Source of the DNA: Amorphophallus konjac
Lineage: Eukaryota; Streptophyta; Magnoliopsida; Alismatales; Araceae
DNA length: 64,000 nt
Assembly (NCBI GenBank): GCA_022559845.1
Contig: CM040118.1
Location: 266,127,519 to 266,191,518, forward strand
Direction: 5' to 3'
Part shown: piece by piece, positions 1 through 10,204 of the stretch
Layout of the letters: every line of letters starts with the position of its first letter
How positions within the stretch are numbered: the stretch's first letter is position 1
Notes under the pieces: generated by a model
Told to the model about the DNA's origin: nothing
What the model saw: only the letters and a program-made list of their open reading frames with translations
The model's database searches: none
Program-made: the position numbers and the translations under genes

Positions 1-10
1 GGAGATGGGG

Positions 11-1699
11 GGCGCGCCGTTTTAAGATGTATAGAGGAATGGGATTATGAGAGCGATGTTAGACCGGCGCGGTGGAATAGTCACCGCGCCGTATTAAACT
101 CTCCCGAGGGTTTGTTTCAAAGCGATTGACTGTGTGTTTCTTTTCTTTTCTTTCATTTTGTGATACGTTTATTCATTCATTTGGTGGATTAAGTTCGGTG
201 AAGAGGGGGTTTAATTGTTCTAGTTGTTTATTAAGAGGAATTAGCATGAATGCTTAAGTGTCCGTTCGAGGGGTCTGATTCATAGAGCTTACTGCGTGTT
301 GTTCTTGTTCTCGGAGGTGGTTTGTTCGTTTGTTCTTGAGTGTTCTTAATCCCCAGGCAAGAATTGGGAAGCATCTCCCCTAGACCGGGGCTTGCTAGAG
401 AGAAGTGAAGGCCACCAAACGGATTGCTCCGGGGTGACCCTCAAAAATCGGAGTGGCCTTACGGCGGTCCGAACCCATGTGTGAGTGTGGAGCGCTCGAG
501 GGCTAGCCTTCAAGAGCGACCACGACTCACGGGCGATGAATCTTCGACGTGGGACAGATATTTGCCACGAGGGCCATGAATGTTCATCCGGTGACGGGTT
601 CCCTTGAGGGACATGCTATGGACAAGCAAGCCTCGAAGGGCCCTGGACGATTAGAGAGGGGCGGAAGGGAGGTGTAGATCGGAACGGAGAAAACACTGAG
701 CTTGCAGAAGGGCCCTTTTCTCTTATTCATCCTCACAAACGGGGAAGAAGTTGACACAGGGAGAGTTCACCCTAGGATGGGAGTGGAATACATTGCAAAA
801 GGGGGAAGAAGAAGATACATACGAGAGAAAAAAAAGGGAACACAGACCCCCCCCCCTCGACTCACCTCTCACACTCACACCCTCTCTCTTTCTCTTCACC
901 TTGCCGGCGTGGATGACGGGAGCTTCTTCTCTCTTTTTCTTCTTCCCTTCACTGCACAGAGCCGAGAGCACCTTCTCTTCTCCTTTTTGGATGGCCTGCT
1001 GGGGGAAAGCCAGGATCCTCCTCCCTTCTTCTTCTCTTCTGCGGAGTATATATATAGTGGGTTGCCTTTTCTTTGCTCGAACGGAAGAGAACTACCGCCA
1101 CTGCGTTCGTCTGCCAGATGAACAGGGTTGGCTTCTATGCTGGCATCCGGTGATTGGCGCCGTACCTTGTCGTTCGTCCGAGGATGGCACAGTTGCGGGT
1201 TTGCCGGGAGATCTTCATCCGAAGACATGACTTATCCGTTGATGCCGGTGCGCTGTCGAGTGGAGACGGAGGCACGGCTTCAGATCATTGAATGCTCACT
1301 GTGTACCGCATTTAAACAAAACAGAGCATCGCAGTTTCGATGGGATGGCATGAGGTTAAAACGGCGCGGTGGAACAGTGATCGCGCCGGTTTAAACCCAA
1401 GTGCAATTGGCGCGCCGCATTAAGATTGCAAATGAGCCACGCCGTATTCAATCTTTGAAAGAAGAAGCTTTTGAAGATGGGCAAGACGGGTCCTTCAACT
1501 TTAGCACGCCGGTTTAGCTTGTGCAAATGGGTGGCGCCGTTTTAATCATCAAAGGGGGATGGCCCCTTCAACAGGAGCATGCCGGATAACCTGAGGGGCG
1601 CGCCGTTTTAATGCAACACAAGGGAGCTCGTATTAGAGCATGAAGTGGGGCGCGCCGGTTAAGCAAAGGGGCGCGCCATTTTAAGGCGCGCCGCTTTAA
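11..1699. repeat. Dispersed GGCGCGCCGTTTTAA motif cluster
   Basis: A 13-15 nt motif, consensus GGCGCGCCGTTTTAA, recurs at 11, about 84, 1382, 1409, 1533, 1597, 1649, 1670 and 1685, with variants in the second half (GCATTAA, GGTTAA, ATTTTAA, GCTTTAA). The copies at 1670 and 1685 are directly adjacent; the others are 10-60 nt apart or more. The motif joins a CG palindrome (GGCGCGCC) to a short T/A tail. Most copies sit in the last 750 nt of the LTR. Function is unknown. Confidence 0.6.
1047..1056 (+). promoter_or_regulatory. TATA-like element in B2 LTR
   Basis: A TATATATATA run follows a long pyrimidine-rich tract. A TATA box is expected in an LTR, but no transcription start can be read from the sequence. 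Confidence 0.3.
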
Positions 1700-2419
1700 A
1701 GCCCTTCCATGACGTTTTAAGCACCGAACGGATTCTTCTCAAAGTCGCGGCCATTTATATGAATGTCGGCATTCCCAGAACGTTCCGGTTACAATGTATG
1801 GCCTCCATAATTTTTCGTTCGCAGCCTTCGAGACTCGGTCCCAGACTTTGCGTGACTTTCGATGCAAGCTGAGACTGTGTCAAAGTTCCCGACTCTTCTT
1901 TGATTCAGCTTTCGGCATGGCCGGTCGGAGCGTTGTAGCTGTATCTTCTGCTTAGGGGGCTTCCTTAGCGGGTAGCGGACCACCAAGCGAGTTCTCATCT
2001 TGATCGGGCGAGGCATGAGGTTTATTCGGCATTTTCGTCTTCGACTCGCGCTTGAATGTGCAGGCGCGAATGTCGCCATGATCATCATCGCCATTTTTTT
2101 TGGTGTCCACAACGGCAGGGGAGTCAGACGCCCCCCTCCTTCCAGTCCCCGCCTTTAAAGGCTATCTCCTCTCCTTTCAAGGGCAGGCGAGTTAGCAGTC
2201 CCCCTCCTTCCAGTCCCCTTTGCAGTCACAGGCTATTCCCTTTCCTTCATTTCAAGGGCAGGCAAGTCAGCAGCCCCCCTCCTTCCAATTATCTTCGTAG
2301 TCTCAAACCCCAGCTATCCACCAAACACCGATTCAGCCGGGTCCATCCACTGGCGGGCCGTAAAACCCCTCCCGTTTTAGATTTCTTTCTCAGGCCCCTA
2401 AGAGGCCTATTCATCCTTA

Positions 2420-3527
2420 GTGGTAGGCGCCACCCTCACCAACCGATCCGCTCACCCATTCCCTTCTCAACAAGTTGAACAAAATGGTGAGCAGTTTCAG
2501 GATCTAAAGAAGATCGTGGACATAAAGTCCACCCAGGAGGTCACCTTGCCGATCCTCCCGGTGTTCCATCTCCCTCCCTCTGAAATGCCTACGTACCGCA
2601 GGTACAATGGCACTGGCAATCCCTTCATTCATCAGAAGGACTTCATGTACGAGTCCTCCTTTTGGAAAAAGGATAAAAGGTCCCTAGCGTATCTCTTCCA
2701 GAGGTCATTGGAAGGCCCTGCACTAGAATGGTTCTATTTCTTAGAATCCAGCAAGGCCGAGAACTTTGATGTAGTCCATAAGAAATTCCTGCAGAAGTAT
2801 AGGGATCGGGTCAGCCCATCTTTGTCCATTACCGACCTGGTGGCTGAAAAAATGAGGGCGGACGAAGACTTCATCCAATATGCCGACAGATGGAGGTCCC
2901 TGGCAGAGAGAATAAGGGATACCTTCTCAGAGTTAGAGCAAGTAAAGATGGTTGTGTCTAATGCTACCCCACAATTTAGACACGTATTGGCTATGAACAA
3001 GCTCACCATAATGGAGGAGCTGTATGAGAGGGCCAGGTATGTCCAAACGTAATTAAAAGACTCCCCTCTCATGCACATGTTTGAGCTGCCAAAGCCCAGG
3101 GTGTTTAGAAAGACAAGGACTGGTGTCCAAGGTGGGGTGACAGAAGGGGTCGTAACAAATGAGCAAGTGAGTGCAGTTGGTAGCCCTAACCATCCAGCCA
3201 ACCCAAGACCTCCACAAATGCCACGACTCCCTCTTCAGCAAGGTCTATAACCTTATCATCCTCGACCCTAACATATCCTTCCCCAGAACAACAGGCCTCA
3301 ACCACTCCATCCCCAGCAACAATAACAACAACCACTCTAGTCCCATCAGGTTCCACCCCCTGGAAACTACGGCCCTCCACAACAATAGAGAAGGCCGATT
3401 GGCCCTAAGGGAGCTCACTACCCACCATTGTCGGAAACTTTTCCGGCCATCTTCAACGCTCTCATGGCCGCCAACGCACTCACTCTTCCCAGGGAGGGGT
3501 TCACATGGCCCCCGAATGCTGACACCT
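2420..3527 (+). pseudogene. gag: gag, broken (element A1)
   Basis: Gag is the capsid/nucleocapsid polyprotein that packages element RNA in cytoplasmic particles. Residues coded by 2500-3050 form a retrotransposon gag domain (PTYRRYNG near the start, then SLEGPALEWFYFLE and a YADRWRSLAERI segment). The frame is cut by TAA at 3050-3052, where A2 has CAA. It then continues in the same frame to another TAA near 3246 that A2 shares. Two TAG codons lie near 2417-2426, just upstream. The Gln/Pro-rich tail after 3248 also has stops. The zinc knuckle is separated by the 17-kb element B and lies at 20600-20690. Not functional as it stands. Confidence 0.85.
3523..3527. repeat. Left target-site duplication of element B (CACCT)
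   Basis: CACCT directly precedes the 5' LTR. The matching right copy is CAGCT at 20592-20596, with one mismatch. The empty site is visible in A2 near 36222-36230, where gag reads through CACCT without interruption. This fixes the boundaries of B. Confidence 0.8.
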
Positions 3528-3839
3528 TGTGGACACACTAAAATTCGCTCATTCAAGTGGTTCGTCTATTGAGTGCGTGGGTGTGCCAGTCACCGAAGTG
3601 ACAATTTATTGTGCGCTCGATCTTACTAATCAGATGATTGTGTAGTTCGTGTCGGGACCAAAACCCGCCGCGCCATAAGGGTCACGGCGTCATTTACATC
3701 CCCTCGGAGAGGGGAACACCCTTGATTAATCACCGAAAATCAGGGCCTCATGGCCAGAAAGTTAATTGCACGAAAGGTCTATTAGGAAGCATCGAAATCC
3801 CCGTATGAGGGTAAGAAGAAAACATTCACGATCATGTCG

Positions 3840-5130
3840 GTCGTGTACTGACCATTTAATGTTCGGACGAATGTCCGGCTCGATAAAATCACGGTTGTCG
3901 TGGGAAAATCGGAACACATGTATGCCGAGGTACGGCAAATTTATTGTTCGGAAGAGCGAAAAACGTTCGGCTGAGCCTCGGTTGGAGCGGTCAAAACCAG
4001 TAAATTTGTTGGCCCGGTGGAAGAGCAAGCTGCGACCATACTGCGGTGGGCCCCCCGCGGTCGAAACAAGACTTGCATGAGCGTCATTAATATTTCCGGT
4101 GCCAAGGGGCAACGAGGAAACATCCCTTGAATCGGCTGAAAAGCCCTGTGTCTAGGGAAGCAGAAGTTCGAAACGTGTCGATCATTCGGGAGACCGTATA
4201 ATATTCGGACGGGTGTCCGACTTGAGAATATCATAATCGTCGCAGGAGGACCTGGAACATATGTATGCCGAGATACGGCAAATACATTATTCCGAGACAC
4301 TGAAAACATTCGATTAAATCTCGGTTAGTGTAGTAGGAAACTAGCGAATTTATTGGCCTGGTGCGAGATCGAGTCGGGGCCATACCGGGGGCACCTCCCG
4401 CGGTCCAAACGGGGCTTGCGTGGGCATCATTAATGATTCCGGTGCCAGAGGGCAACGGGGAAGAGTCTCGGGACTAGATTCCAAAATTGAAAATGTAATC
4501 GAAGGGAGCGAGCTATAGGCCGAGGATATGAGTCATACAATGACCAGAATCGGGACAAGCCCGAGGTCTAAGCATGGCCCACAGGGGCCCTGTTGACCTT
4601 CCCATGCAAAGGGTCCAGGGATGATAGGAGCCATCTCATTCTATTTGGATTTCTGTCGGTCACTTGCGGACCACTTGGTATTCGGACGAGGGTCCGTATT
4701 GAAGGTACGACGTAGATAGAAACAACCCCGTACAAATGTATGCCGAGTTCGCGGCAACTTCAATGAAAGAGCGGGAACAAATCCCATTAGGATGAATCCG
4801 ATTCGTCAGGCTATTGGCCCAGAGCAATGCCGGGTTGCGACCATGTCGGGATGGGAGCCGTCGGCCATATCGTTCATGCATGGACCTTTTCATGTTCGGA
4901 CACAGGTCCGTAATAGAAACGCGACGGGAATCGAGGTGAACCAGTTCAAGAGTCTACCGAATGCGCGGTAATTTTAGTAGTGGCTCGGAAGGGATCCGGC
5001 CCGAGAAACGAGTCCGGTTTAATCAGAATATCGGCCCGAGGTGAGGTCGGGTCATGGCTATTTCGGGATAACTCCCAAGGCTCGGGCCCAGCCTGCAAGG
5101 GCGGTATTATTGTTCCTTAAGCACCGGGTC
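3840..5130 (+). repeat. Four diverged units headed by a CGGAC-N4/5-GTCCG dyad
   Basis: CGGAC and GTCCG separated by 3-5 nt occur near 3862, 4197, 4683 and 4898. Each follows a TTCATG- or ATT-like lead and is followed at similar distances by ATGTATGCCGAG (or a variant), a GCGGTAA/ACGGCAA segment and TTGGCCCGG-like sequence. The units have diverged strongly, which suggests an old tandem duplication. The same layout is found at 16960-18120, with the third dyad deleted. Confidence 0.55.
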
Positions 5131-5187
5131 ACGGGAGAGACGGGGCTGCGATATAGATTTTGCCATCTTTTTATCTGGGTTTCAAGT

Positions 5188-5201
5188 TATATATATATGT
5201 A
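5188..5201 (+). promoter_or_regulatory. TATA-like element of B 5' LTR
   Basis: TTATATATATATGT lies about 1.66 kb inside the LTR, after the dyad units. It is identical in the 3' LTR at 18218-18231. A candidate start for Pol II transcription of B. Confidence 0.4.
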
Positions 5202-5382
5202 TATTTTATTGCTTATCTCCCTTTTATGTATTTGTTTTGAATGGTTTTATTTATGTTGTTTATTATTATTATCATATTTTCCCTTTTTTTATTATTATTA
5301 CTGCACAAATTCCCTCCCCTTTCGTCATCATTATTATTGTGTTCACCCTCTTCTGACTGGAGGTACGGTGGAGTGAAGGTTG

Positions 5383-5640
5383 AGTGTACCGCTGGAAGCT
5401 GAGGGGTGCACCACTGAAGGCTGGGAAGTGTGCCGCTAGAGGCTGAATTAGGAGTGTGCCGCTGAAAGATTAGGAAGCGTGTCGCTAGAGAGCTGAGAGC
5501 GTACCCTGAAGGGGCTGGGGGTGTACCGCTGAAGGATAAAGGGGTGTACCGCTGAAGGCAAAGGGGAGAATTGAGGCGTGCCGCTGGAGGCAGGTGGGGG
5601 TGTGTCGCTGGGAAGGGTGGAGCGTACCGCTGAAGACTGG
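5383..5640 (+). repeat. GTRCCGCTGAAGG minisatellite, first array
   Basis: About eleven copies of GTRCCGCTGAAGG and variants, spaced 15-30 nt, with G-rich spacers. The corresponding array in the 3' LTR is at 18412-18670. Confidence 0.7.
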
Positions 5641-5994
5641 TGGAGAGTTTGAAGGGTGTTCCTTTAGTCGATTAGAATATTTTTTATTGTTGTTGGTCTC
5701 ATTTATTTGTTACTTTCTCTTTGTCTTTTAATTCGTTATTGCCCCGTTTGTTTGTTACTTCCTTTTGTCCTTTTTTAATATGTTATCGTTTCTAACAAAA
5801 ATTCGGCAGCATCTCCCCTTGACCCAAGCGTAAGGGAGATACAAGGAACGCGCCCACATGGAGTGGCGGAACCCGACAATTAGAGGTGTGTGCCTAGGCA
5901 GCCACCTTCGGAGAAACTTCGGAAAACTCGGAGAGAACGCCGAGAAACCAGTAGGCTGATACAAGCCACGAATGCACCAGAGGAGTGACAATCA

Positions 5995-6375
5995 AGGTGT
6001 GCCGCTGAGGCAGCCTAAGGGTGTGCTGCTAGGCAGACCAATAGTGGAGGTGCGCCGCTGAACCGATCCGTAGGGGGAGCGTACCGCTGAAGCGGCCAAG
6101 GAGAGTGTGCCGCTGGGCGGCCGAGAAAGGTGTGCCGCTGGGCGGACAAGAAAGGTGTGCCGCTGGGCAAATACAGGGGAGGCTGTGCCGCCAGACGGAA
6201 CGATGGGAGGGGTGGCACGGGGCGTGCCGCTAAAGGATGGCAGGAGCGTGCCGTTGAGCGACATGTGCCGCTGAGGGTATATTAGCAAATGTGCCGCTGA
6301 AGGAGCGCATAGGGCGTGTCGGCAAAGCACCCCAGGGGCGTGCCGCTGAAGGCCGCCAGGGGTGAGAGCAGGCCG
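5995..6375 (+). repeat. GTGCCGCTG minisatellite, second array
   Basis: About fifteen copies of GTGCCGCTG followed by AGG, GGC or AAGG, spaced 20-30 nt. Units at 6116-6170 are nearly identical (GTGCCGCTGGGCGG). The core is the same as in the first array. The repeat causes a Ser/Pro/Thr-rich minus-strand open frame with no protein family signal. Confidence 0.7.
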
Positions 6376-7139
6376 CTGAGAGGCCAGAGGGAGTAACTCC
6401 CCACAGGCGAACGGGCGAGGGTGAGGATCAGAGGCCCTACGAGGATGAAACGCGAAAGGGGGAAAGATCACTGCCGGAGGCCAAACCGATAGGGAAGAAG
6501 AGGGAGAGGAAAACACCAGGGGAGGAAGACAGACAGAGACGGTGGGGGAAACCCAAAGAGTAAGGCTTTTCATTCACAAAGAACGGGATGCCACAAAGGG
6601 CCAATACATCACAGGGAGAAAGAAAAGGGGGACAACAACAACAAAAAAGGGGGGAAGAAATGAAAATACAAGGTGGGAAGGGGAACGGAGCATGGGCTCC
6701 TCCCCTCCCATACCTCACTCCTCTCTTCTCTCTTTTCCTTCTCCTCTTCTTTGCATGGACGGCGGTGGACGGAGCAGCAGGAGGGCAGGCGCCTCCCTCT
6801 TCTTCTTCTCTTCTTCTTTCCCTTCTTCTCTTCTCTTTGCGTCTGTCTGTGTGTGTATCCCCCACTCCTCCTCTGTGAGAGCCCCTTTCTTTTTATACGT
6901 AGGCCATTGACGGGGAGGCCTCATGATGGCCCTGCCATCCGAGGTTGACCCGGATCTTGTCTCCATCAGGTGGGGATCTCTCCCATCCAGCCAGAAGGTG
7001 ACACCGAGGCGGATGCTAGCTGGCATCGAGGTGCCTGCGCTGCGCGCCAAGGGGCCTACCTAGTGACTGTTATGTCTTCTGCCGGTTCGTGCCGTTCGGG
7101 GGGTTTCAGCGCTGTGCCACTGAGGAAAGGGTGTTGGGC

Positions 7140-7362
7140 GTTGAGGGCAGAAGGCCCGTGCCGCTGGGAGCTTGAGGCCGTGCCGCTGAAGGGCAGAAGG
7201 GCCATGCCGCTGGGGACTTGAGGCCGTACCACTGAAGGGCAGAAACCCCGTGCCGCTGGGGACTTGAGGCCGTGCCGCTGAAGGGCAGAAGGCCCGTGCC
7301 GCTAGGAGCTTGAGGCCGTGCCGCAGAAGGGCAGAAGGCCCGTGCCGCTGGGGACTTGAGGG
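7140..7362 (+). repeat. GTGCCGCTGAAGGGCAGAAG tandem repeat at LTR end
   Basis: Five units ending in CTTGAGG, each with two GTGCCGCTG cores. The 3' LTR has seven such units (20170-20490), so the array has gained or lost units since insertion. Confidence 0.8.
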
Positions 7363-7466
7363 GCTACCTTTTCTTCTTTTCTTCTTCTCATCTTCTCTTC
7401 TCTTTTCTCCTCTTCTTTATCCCCCTGCACATAAACATGGGGGTGAGAGTTTTTTTAGTGTCCACA

Positions 7467-7859
7467 AATGCCCCCCAGCCGCAGACGGCGCGAGAGAGGG
7501 GTGAGAGAGCGGGGCCTGCAGGTGCAGTCCGACTGAGAGACTCATCAACATGATGAGGAGAGCGGGGCTGTGAGAACCGAAGTCTGTAGAGCAGGCCAGG
7601 TGGGCCGAAATGGGGAGCAGGCCGTCGAGCCGAAAGATTTTGAAAGGCGGGCTACAGAAGCCGAAGTTGTTGGAAGGTGAGCCACGAGGGTGGAGAGAAG
7701 GGTTTATTCCTTTAATGATCGGGACGGCAGATCCAAATCGAAAGGGAGGTTCGTCACCCAAGGGGACGGAGATAAGAGTTTATTGATTCAAAGGGGTATT
7801 TGTCGCCTGACGGGACGGAGCGAAGAGTTCGTTGATTCCATGACTTGGACGGAAGGGGG
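7467..7859 (+). other. Leader of element B, no coding
   Basis: Directly after the LTR comes AATGCCCCCCAGCCGCAG, with no TGG start typical of plant primer sites. The rest is G-rich, with loose GAAG-CCGAA motifs that foreshadow the arrays downstream. No open frame of interest. Confidence 0.5.
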
Positions 7860-8695
7860 GGTCCCCTTTTTTATTCTTCAGATGGATGGAAAGTCCGGGC
7901 TGAGGTGACAAGGAGATGTTTAATCTCTAACCGGATGGAAGGTCCGAACCGAAGTGAAAGGAATCTTTTTATTCTCTAGCCGGGCGGAAGGTCCGAACTA
8001 GAGTGAAAGGATCATTTTGTTCTCTAACCGGACGGAAGGTCTGATCTAGAGTGGAGAGAGTCTTCTGTTCTTTGGCTGGGTGACGTGCCTGAACCGAAGT
8101 GAAGGATTTTTGTTCTCTAGTCGGACGGGGAGGTCCAATCTAGAGTGGAGAGAATCTCTTCGTTCTCTGGCTGGACAACAGGTCCGAACCAAAGTGACAG
8201 GATCTTTTGGTTCTCTGACCGGACGAAAGGTCCGATCCAGATTGGAAGGGTCTTTTTGTCTTCTAGCCGGATAGAAGGTCCGAGCTTAAAGTGAAAGGGT
8301 CTTTTTGTCCTCTAGCCGGATAGAAGGTCCGAGCTTAAAGTGAAAGGGTCTTTTTGTCCTCTAGCCGGATAGAAGGTCCGTGCTTAAAGTGAAAGGGTCT
8401 TTTTGTTCTCTAGTCGGACGGAAGGTCCGATCTAGAGTGAAAGGATCTTTTTGTTCTCTAGGTGGAGGGAAGGTCCGATCTAGAGTGGAAATGGTCTTTT
8501 GTTCTTATGGCTAGATGGCAGGTCCGAACCAACGTGAGAGGGTGCTTTCGTTCTCTGGCCAGACGGAAGGTCCGATCTAGAGTGGAGGGGTCTGTTTGTT
8601 CTCTGGCTGGGGAAGGATCCGAACCAAAGTGAAAGGATTTTATTTTGTTCTCTATCCGGACGGAAGGTTCGAACCAAAGTGAGAGGATTTGATGT
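7860..8695 (+). repeat. GGTCCG minisatellite (49-60 nt units)
   Basis: About fifteen units of the form TTGTTCTCTAGCCGGACGG + AAGGTCCGA + CTAGAGTGAAAGG. Three units at 8281-8428 are almost identical, with a 49-nt period. Each unit has an interrupted palindrome CCGGAC-GGAA-GGTCCG. A related array follows at 10905. Confidence 0.8.
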
Positions 8696-9010
8696 TCTTC
8701 AATGCGCCAGGAGTACCGGCTGTGAAATTCGAACCCGGGAAAGTGGACCGCAAGGGCCAGAATCGGTGTTGCAGAAGTAGGCCGTGAAAGCTGAAATAGG
8801 GGAAACGGACTATAGAAGCCGTAATCGGGAAGCTGGCTACAAGTGCTGAAATTGGGGAGCATGCTATGAGAGCCGAAATTGAGGAAGCGGACTATAGAAG
8901 TCGGAGTTGGGAGCTTAGCAAGTCGCAATGGCAGGAAGTAGGCCGTGAGGGCCAAGATTGGGTTGTACGAGCCAGAACTGGGAAAGCAGGCTGCGATAGC
9001 CGAAATTGAG
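8696..9010 (+). repeat. GGCY-N5-RGCC minisatellite, first block
   Basis: About ten units of roughly 30 nt such as GGAAGCGGACTATAGAAGCC and GGGAAGCAGGCTGCGATAGC. Each carries a short dyad. It is the same family as the larger block at 10205-10820, separated from it by 1.2 kb of other sequence. Confidence 0.7.
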
Positions 9011-10204
9011 TTTATTGTAAACACATATTTTTATTATTTATTTTTTTATTATATTTTTTTATTCAAGCATGCAAGCATTCATTAGCAGGCATAACATAGA
9101 TATAAGTAAGGCAGCTCCCTCTATAAGGGATAGGATAGGGACATCGCCCATAATTCGTAGATACGGTGCGGGCCGTGAGGCACAATTGAGGGGTGGTGCA
9201 CCCGTCAAGAGGACATCGCATGTCTTCTATGCATAGCCTAAATTCACGCATTTCACCTGAGACAATTCTCTGTGGCATGATAGTGCAAATGTGTGAACAA
9301 AAGAGCCCTAACCATAGGGATATGCAGGTTTTCCTGGTGACACTCGAGGATCACTCTAGCGCCTACACATTAGTTTCAGGCTTTCGACTTTCGGTAGCTT
9401 CACACAGCCCCCATCTGTTTATTTTGGTGGCGGATTTCACCGTTCGACGCGAGTCTCCTCATGTGTCTCAATGGGGATTCCCGGCTACTAGGTCTCATCC
9501 TTATTGTAATTTTATTACGGATTCCACCATTTGGTGCGAGTCTCCTCATGTGTCTCAATGGGGATTCCCGGCTACTAGGATTCGTCCTTATTATAATTCG
9601 CTTCACCATTTCGCGCGAGTCTCCTCATGTGTCTCAATGGGGATTCCCGACTACTCGGATTCACGTGTCTCTCTCTTTTCTTTTTTTTTCTCTTTTTTTT
9701 CTCTCTCTTTTTTTTAGTGGGGGCAGTCAGTTTTTTCCTCACGATTACCTTTCACGCTAGTGCAGGAATTCAAGCATCCGTAGAGTGCTAAGAAGAAATT
9801 CGGGCAATCCCTATAGTTGAAAGCTATTGAACACGTTAAGTGCTAAGTGTGGAAGCGTTGCCTTAGGTTTATTTTGTGAGTTGGGCTTAGCGATTCAACC
9901 ATGACTCTTCCCCTTGACGTGTGCACTTGTCATAATTGGGTTCCCTTCGAGCGTATGCCGTGACGCGTGCGCATTCGGAGTCGGGACATTATTGTTTAGC
10001 AAGGAAACACGGTCCTAGAAAATTCCAAGGAGGTGTATTATTCTATATTAAGCAACCACGCAAGCAGGGCAGTCAAGCATTCCTTTCTTTTTTATTGTTA
10101 TTATGTTTTTTTTATTTTTTTTTTGTTGTTTTTTTTGTTGTTTTTTTTATTTTGTTGTTATTTTTTTTAAGAAAATATTATTGTTACGTATAGGCGTAGT
10201 GGTA
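9011..10204 (+). other. AT-rich spacer inside element B
   Basis: Poly-T/A stretches at 9020-9064 and 10080-10170 bracket a unique region with a small three-copy repeat (9440-9665). No protein similarity was recognised. The open frame running 10103-10909 is a poly-T-derived hydrophobic stretch followed by minisatellite peptide. Confidence 0.5.
9440..9665 (+). repeat. Three-copy direct repeat, 79-87 nt period
   Basis: GAGTCTCCTCATGTGTCTCA followed by ATGGGGATTCCCGGCTAC occurs at 9451, 9538 and 9617. Spacing is 87 and then 79 nt. It contains a GGGATTCCC-like palindrome. Confidence 0.85.

Larger units (their letters stand above)
1..2111 (+). mobile_element. 3' part of a B-related LTR (element B2), 5' end outside window
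   Basis: The stretch ends in a T-run followed by GTGTCCACA. The same terminus closes both LTRs of element B (7466 and 20591). Directly after it the sequence becomes the gag region of element A1. Internally it resembles the B LTR in layout: a GCATCTCCCCT segment near 372 (compare 5810), long C/T-rich stretches at 860-1040, and a TATA-like run. Overall similarity to B is low, so this is a relative and not a copy. The short open frames at 700-1400 come from biased pyrimidine tracts and are not genes. The start of the LTR and its left target duplication lie outside the window, so whether this is a solo LTR or part of a full element is open. Confidence 0.55.
2112..3527 (+). mobile_element. Element A1 (Ty3/gypsy, Tat/Ogre-like), segment 1 of 3
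   Basis: This part aligns with 34800-36230 of the second copy A2, starting in the Pro/Gln/Ser-rich N-terminal gag region and ending in the linker before the zinc knuckle. Element B interrupts it at 3528, and A1 resumes at 20592. The upstream part of A1 is displaced beyond the B2 LTR, outside the window. Confidence 0.8.
3528..7466 (+). mobile_element. 5' LTR of element B (3939 nt)
   Basis: It is matched almost base for base by 16637-20591. In order it contains four diverged units of a few hundred nt, each with a CGGAC-N-GTCCG dyad (3840-5130); a TATATATA box near 5188; two arrays of GTGCCGCTGAAGG-like motifs (5383-5640, 5995-6375); C/T-rich tracts (6710-6900); and a 40-50 nt tandem repeat (7140-7362). 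It ends in a T-run and GTGTCCACA. Compared with the 3' LTR it carries 79 extra nt at 4611-4689 and two fewer units in the last tandem repeat. A 193-aa open frame on the minus strand (5992-6573) is kept in both LTRs only because the LTRs are copies. Confidence 0.9.

Noticed and set aside
11..1699. GGCGCGCC as cloning-linker (AscI) contamination
   Set aside because: Copies vary, carry a T/A tail, and lie in sequence ending in a natural LTR terminus.
5992..6573. 193-aa minus-strand frame present in both B LTRs (also 19022-19603)
   Set aside because: Its preservation follows from the LTRs being recent copies. Sequence is dominated by GTGCCGCTG repeats, antisense to the element, with no domain.
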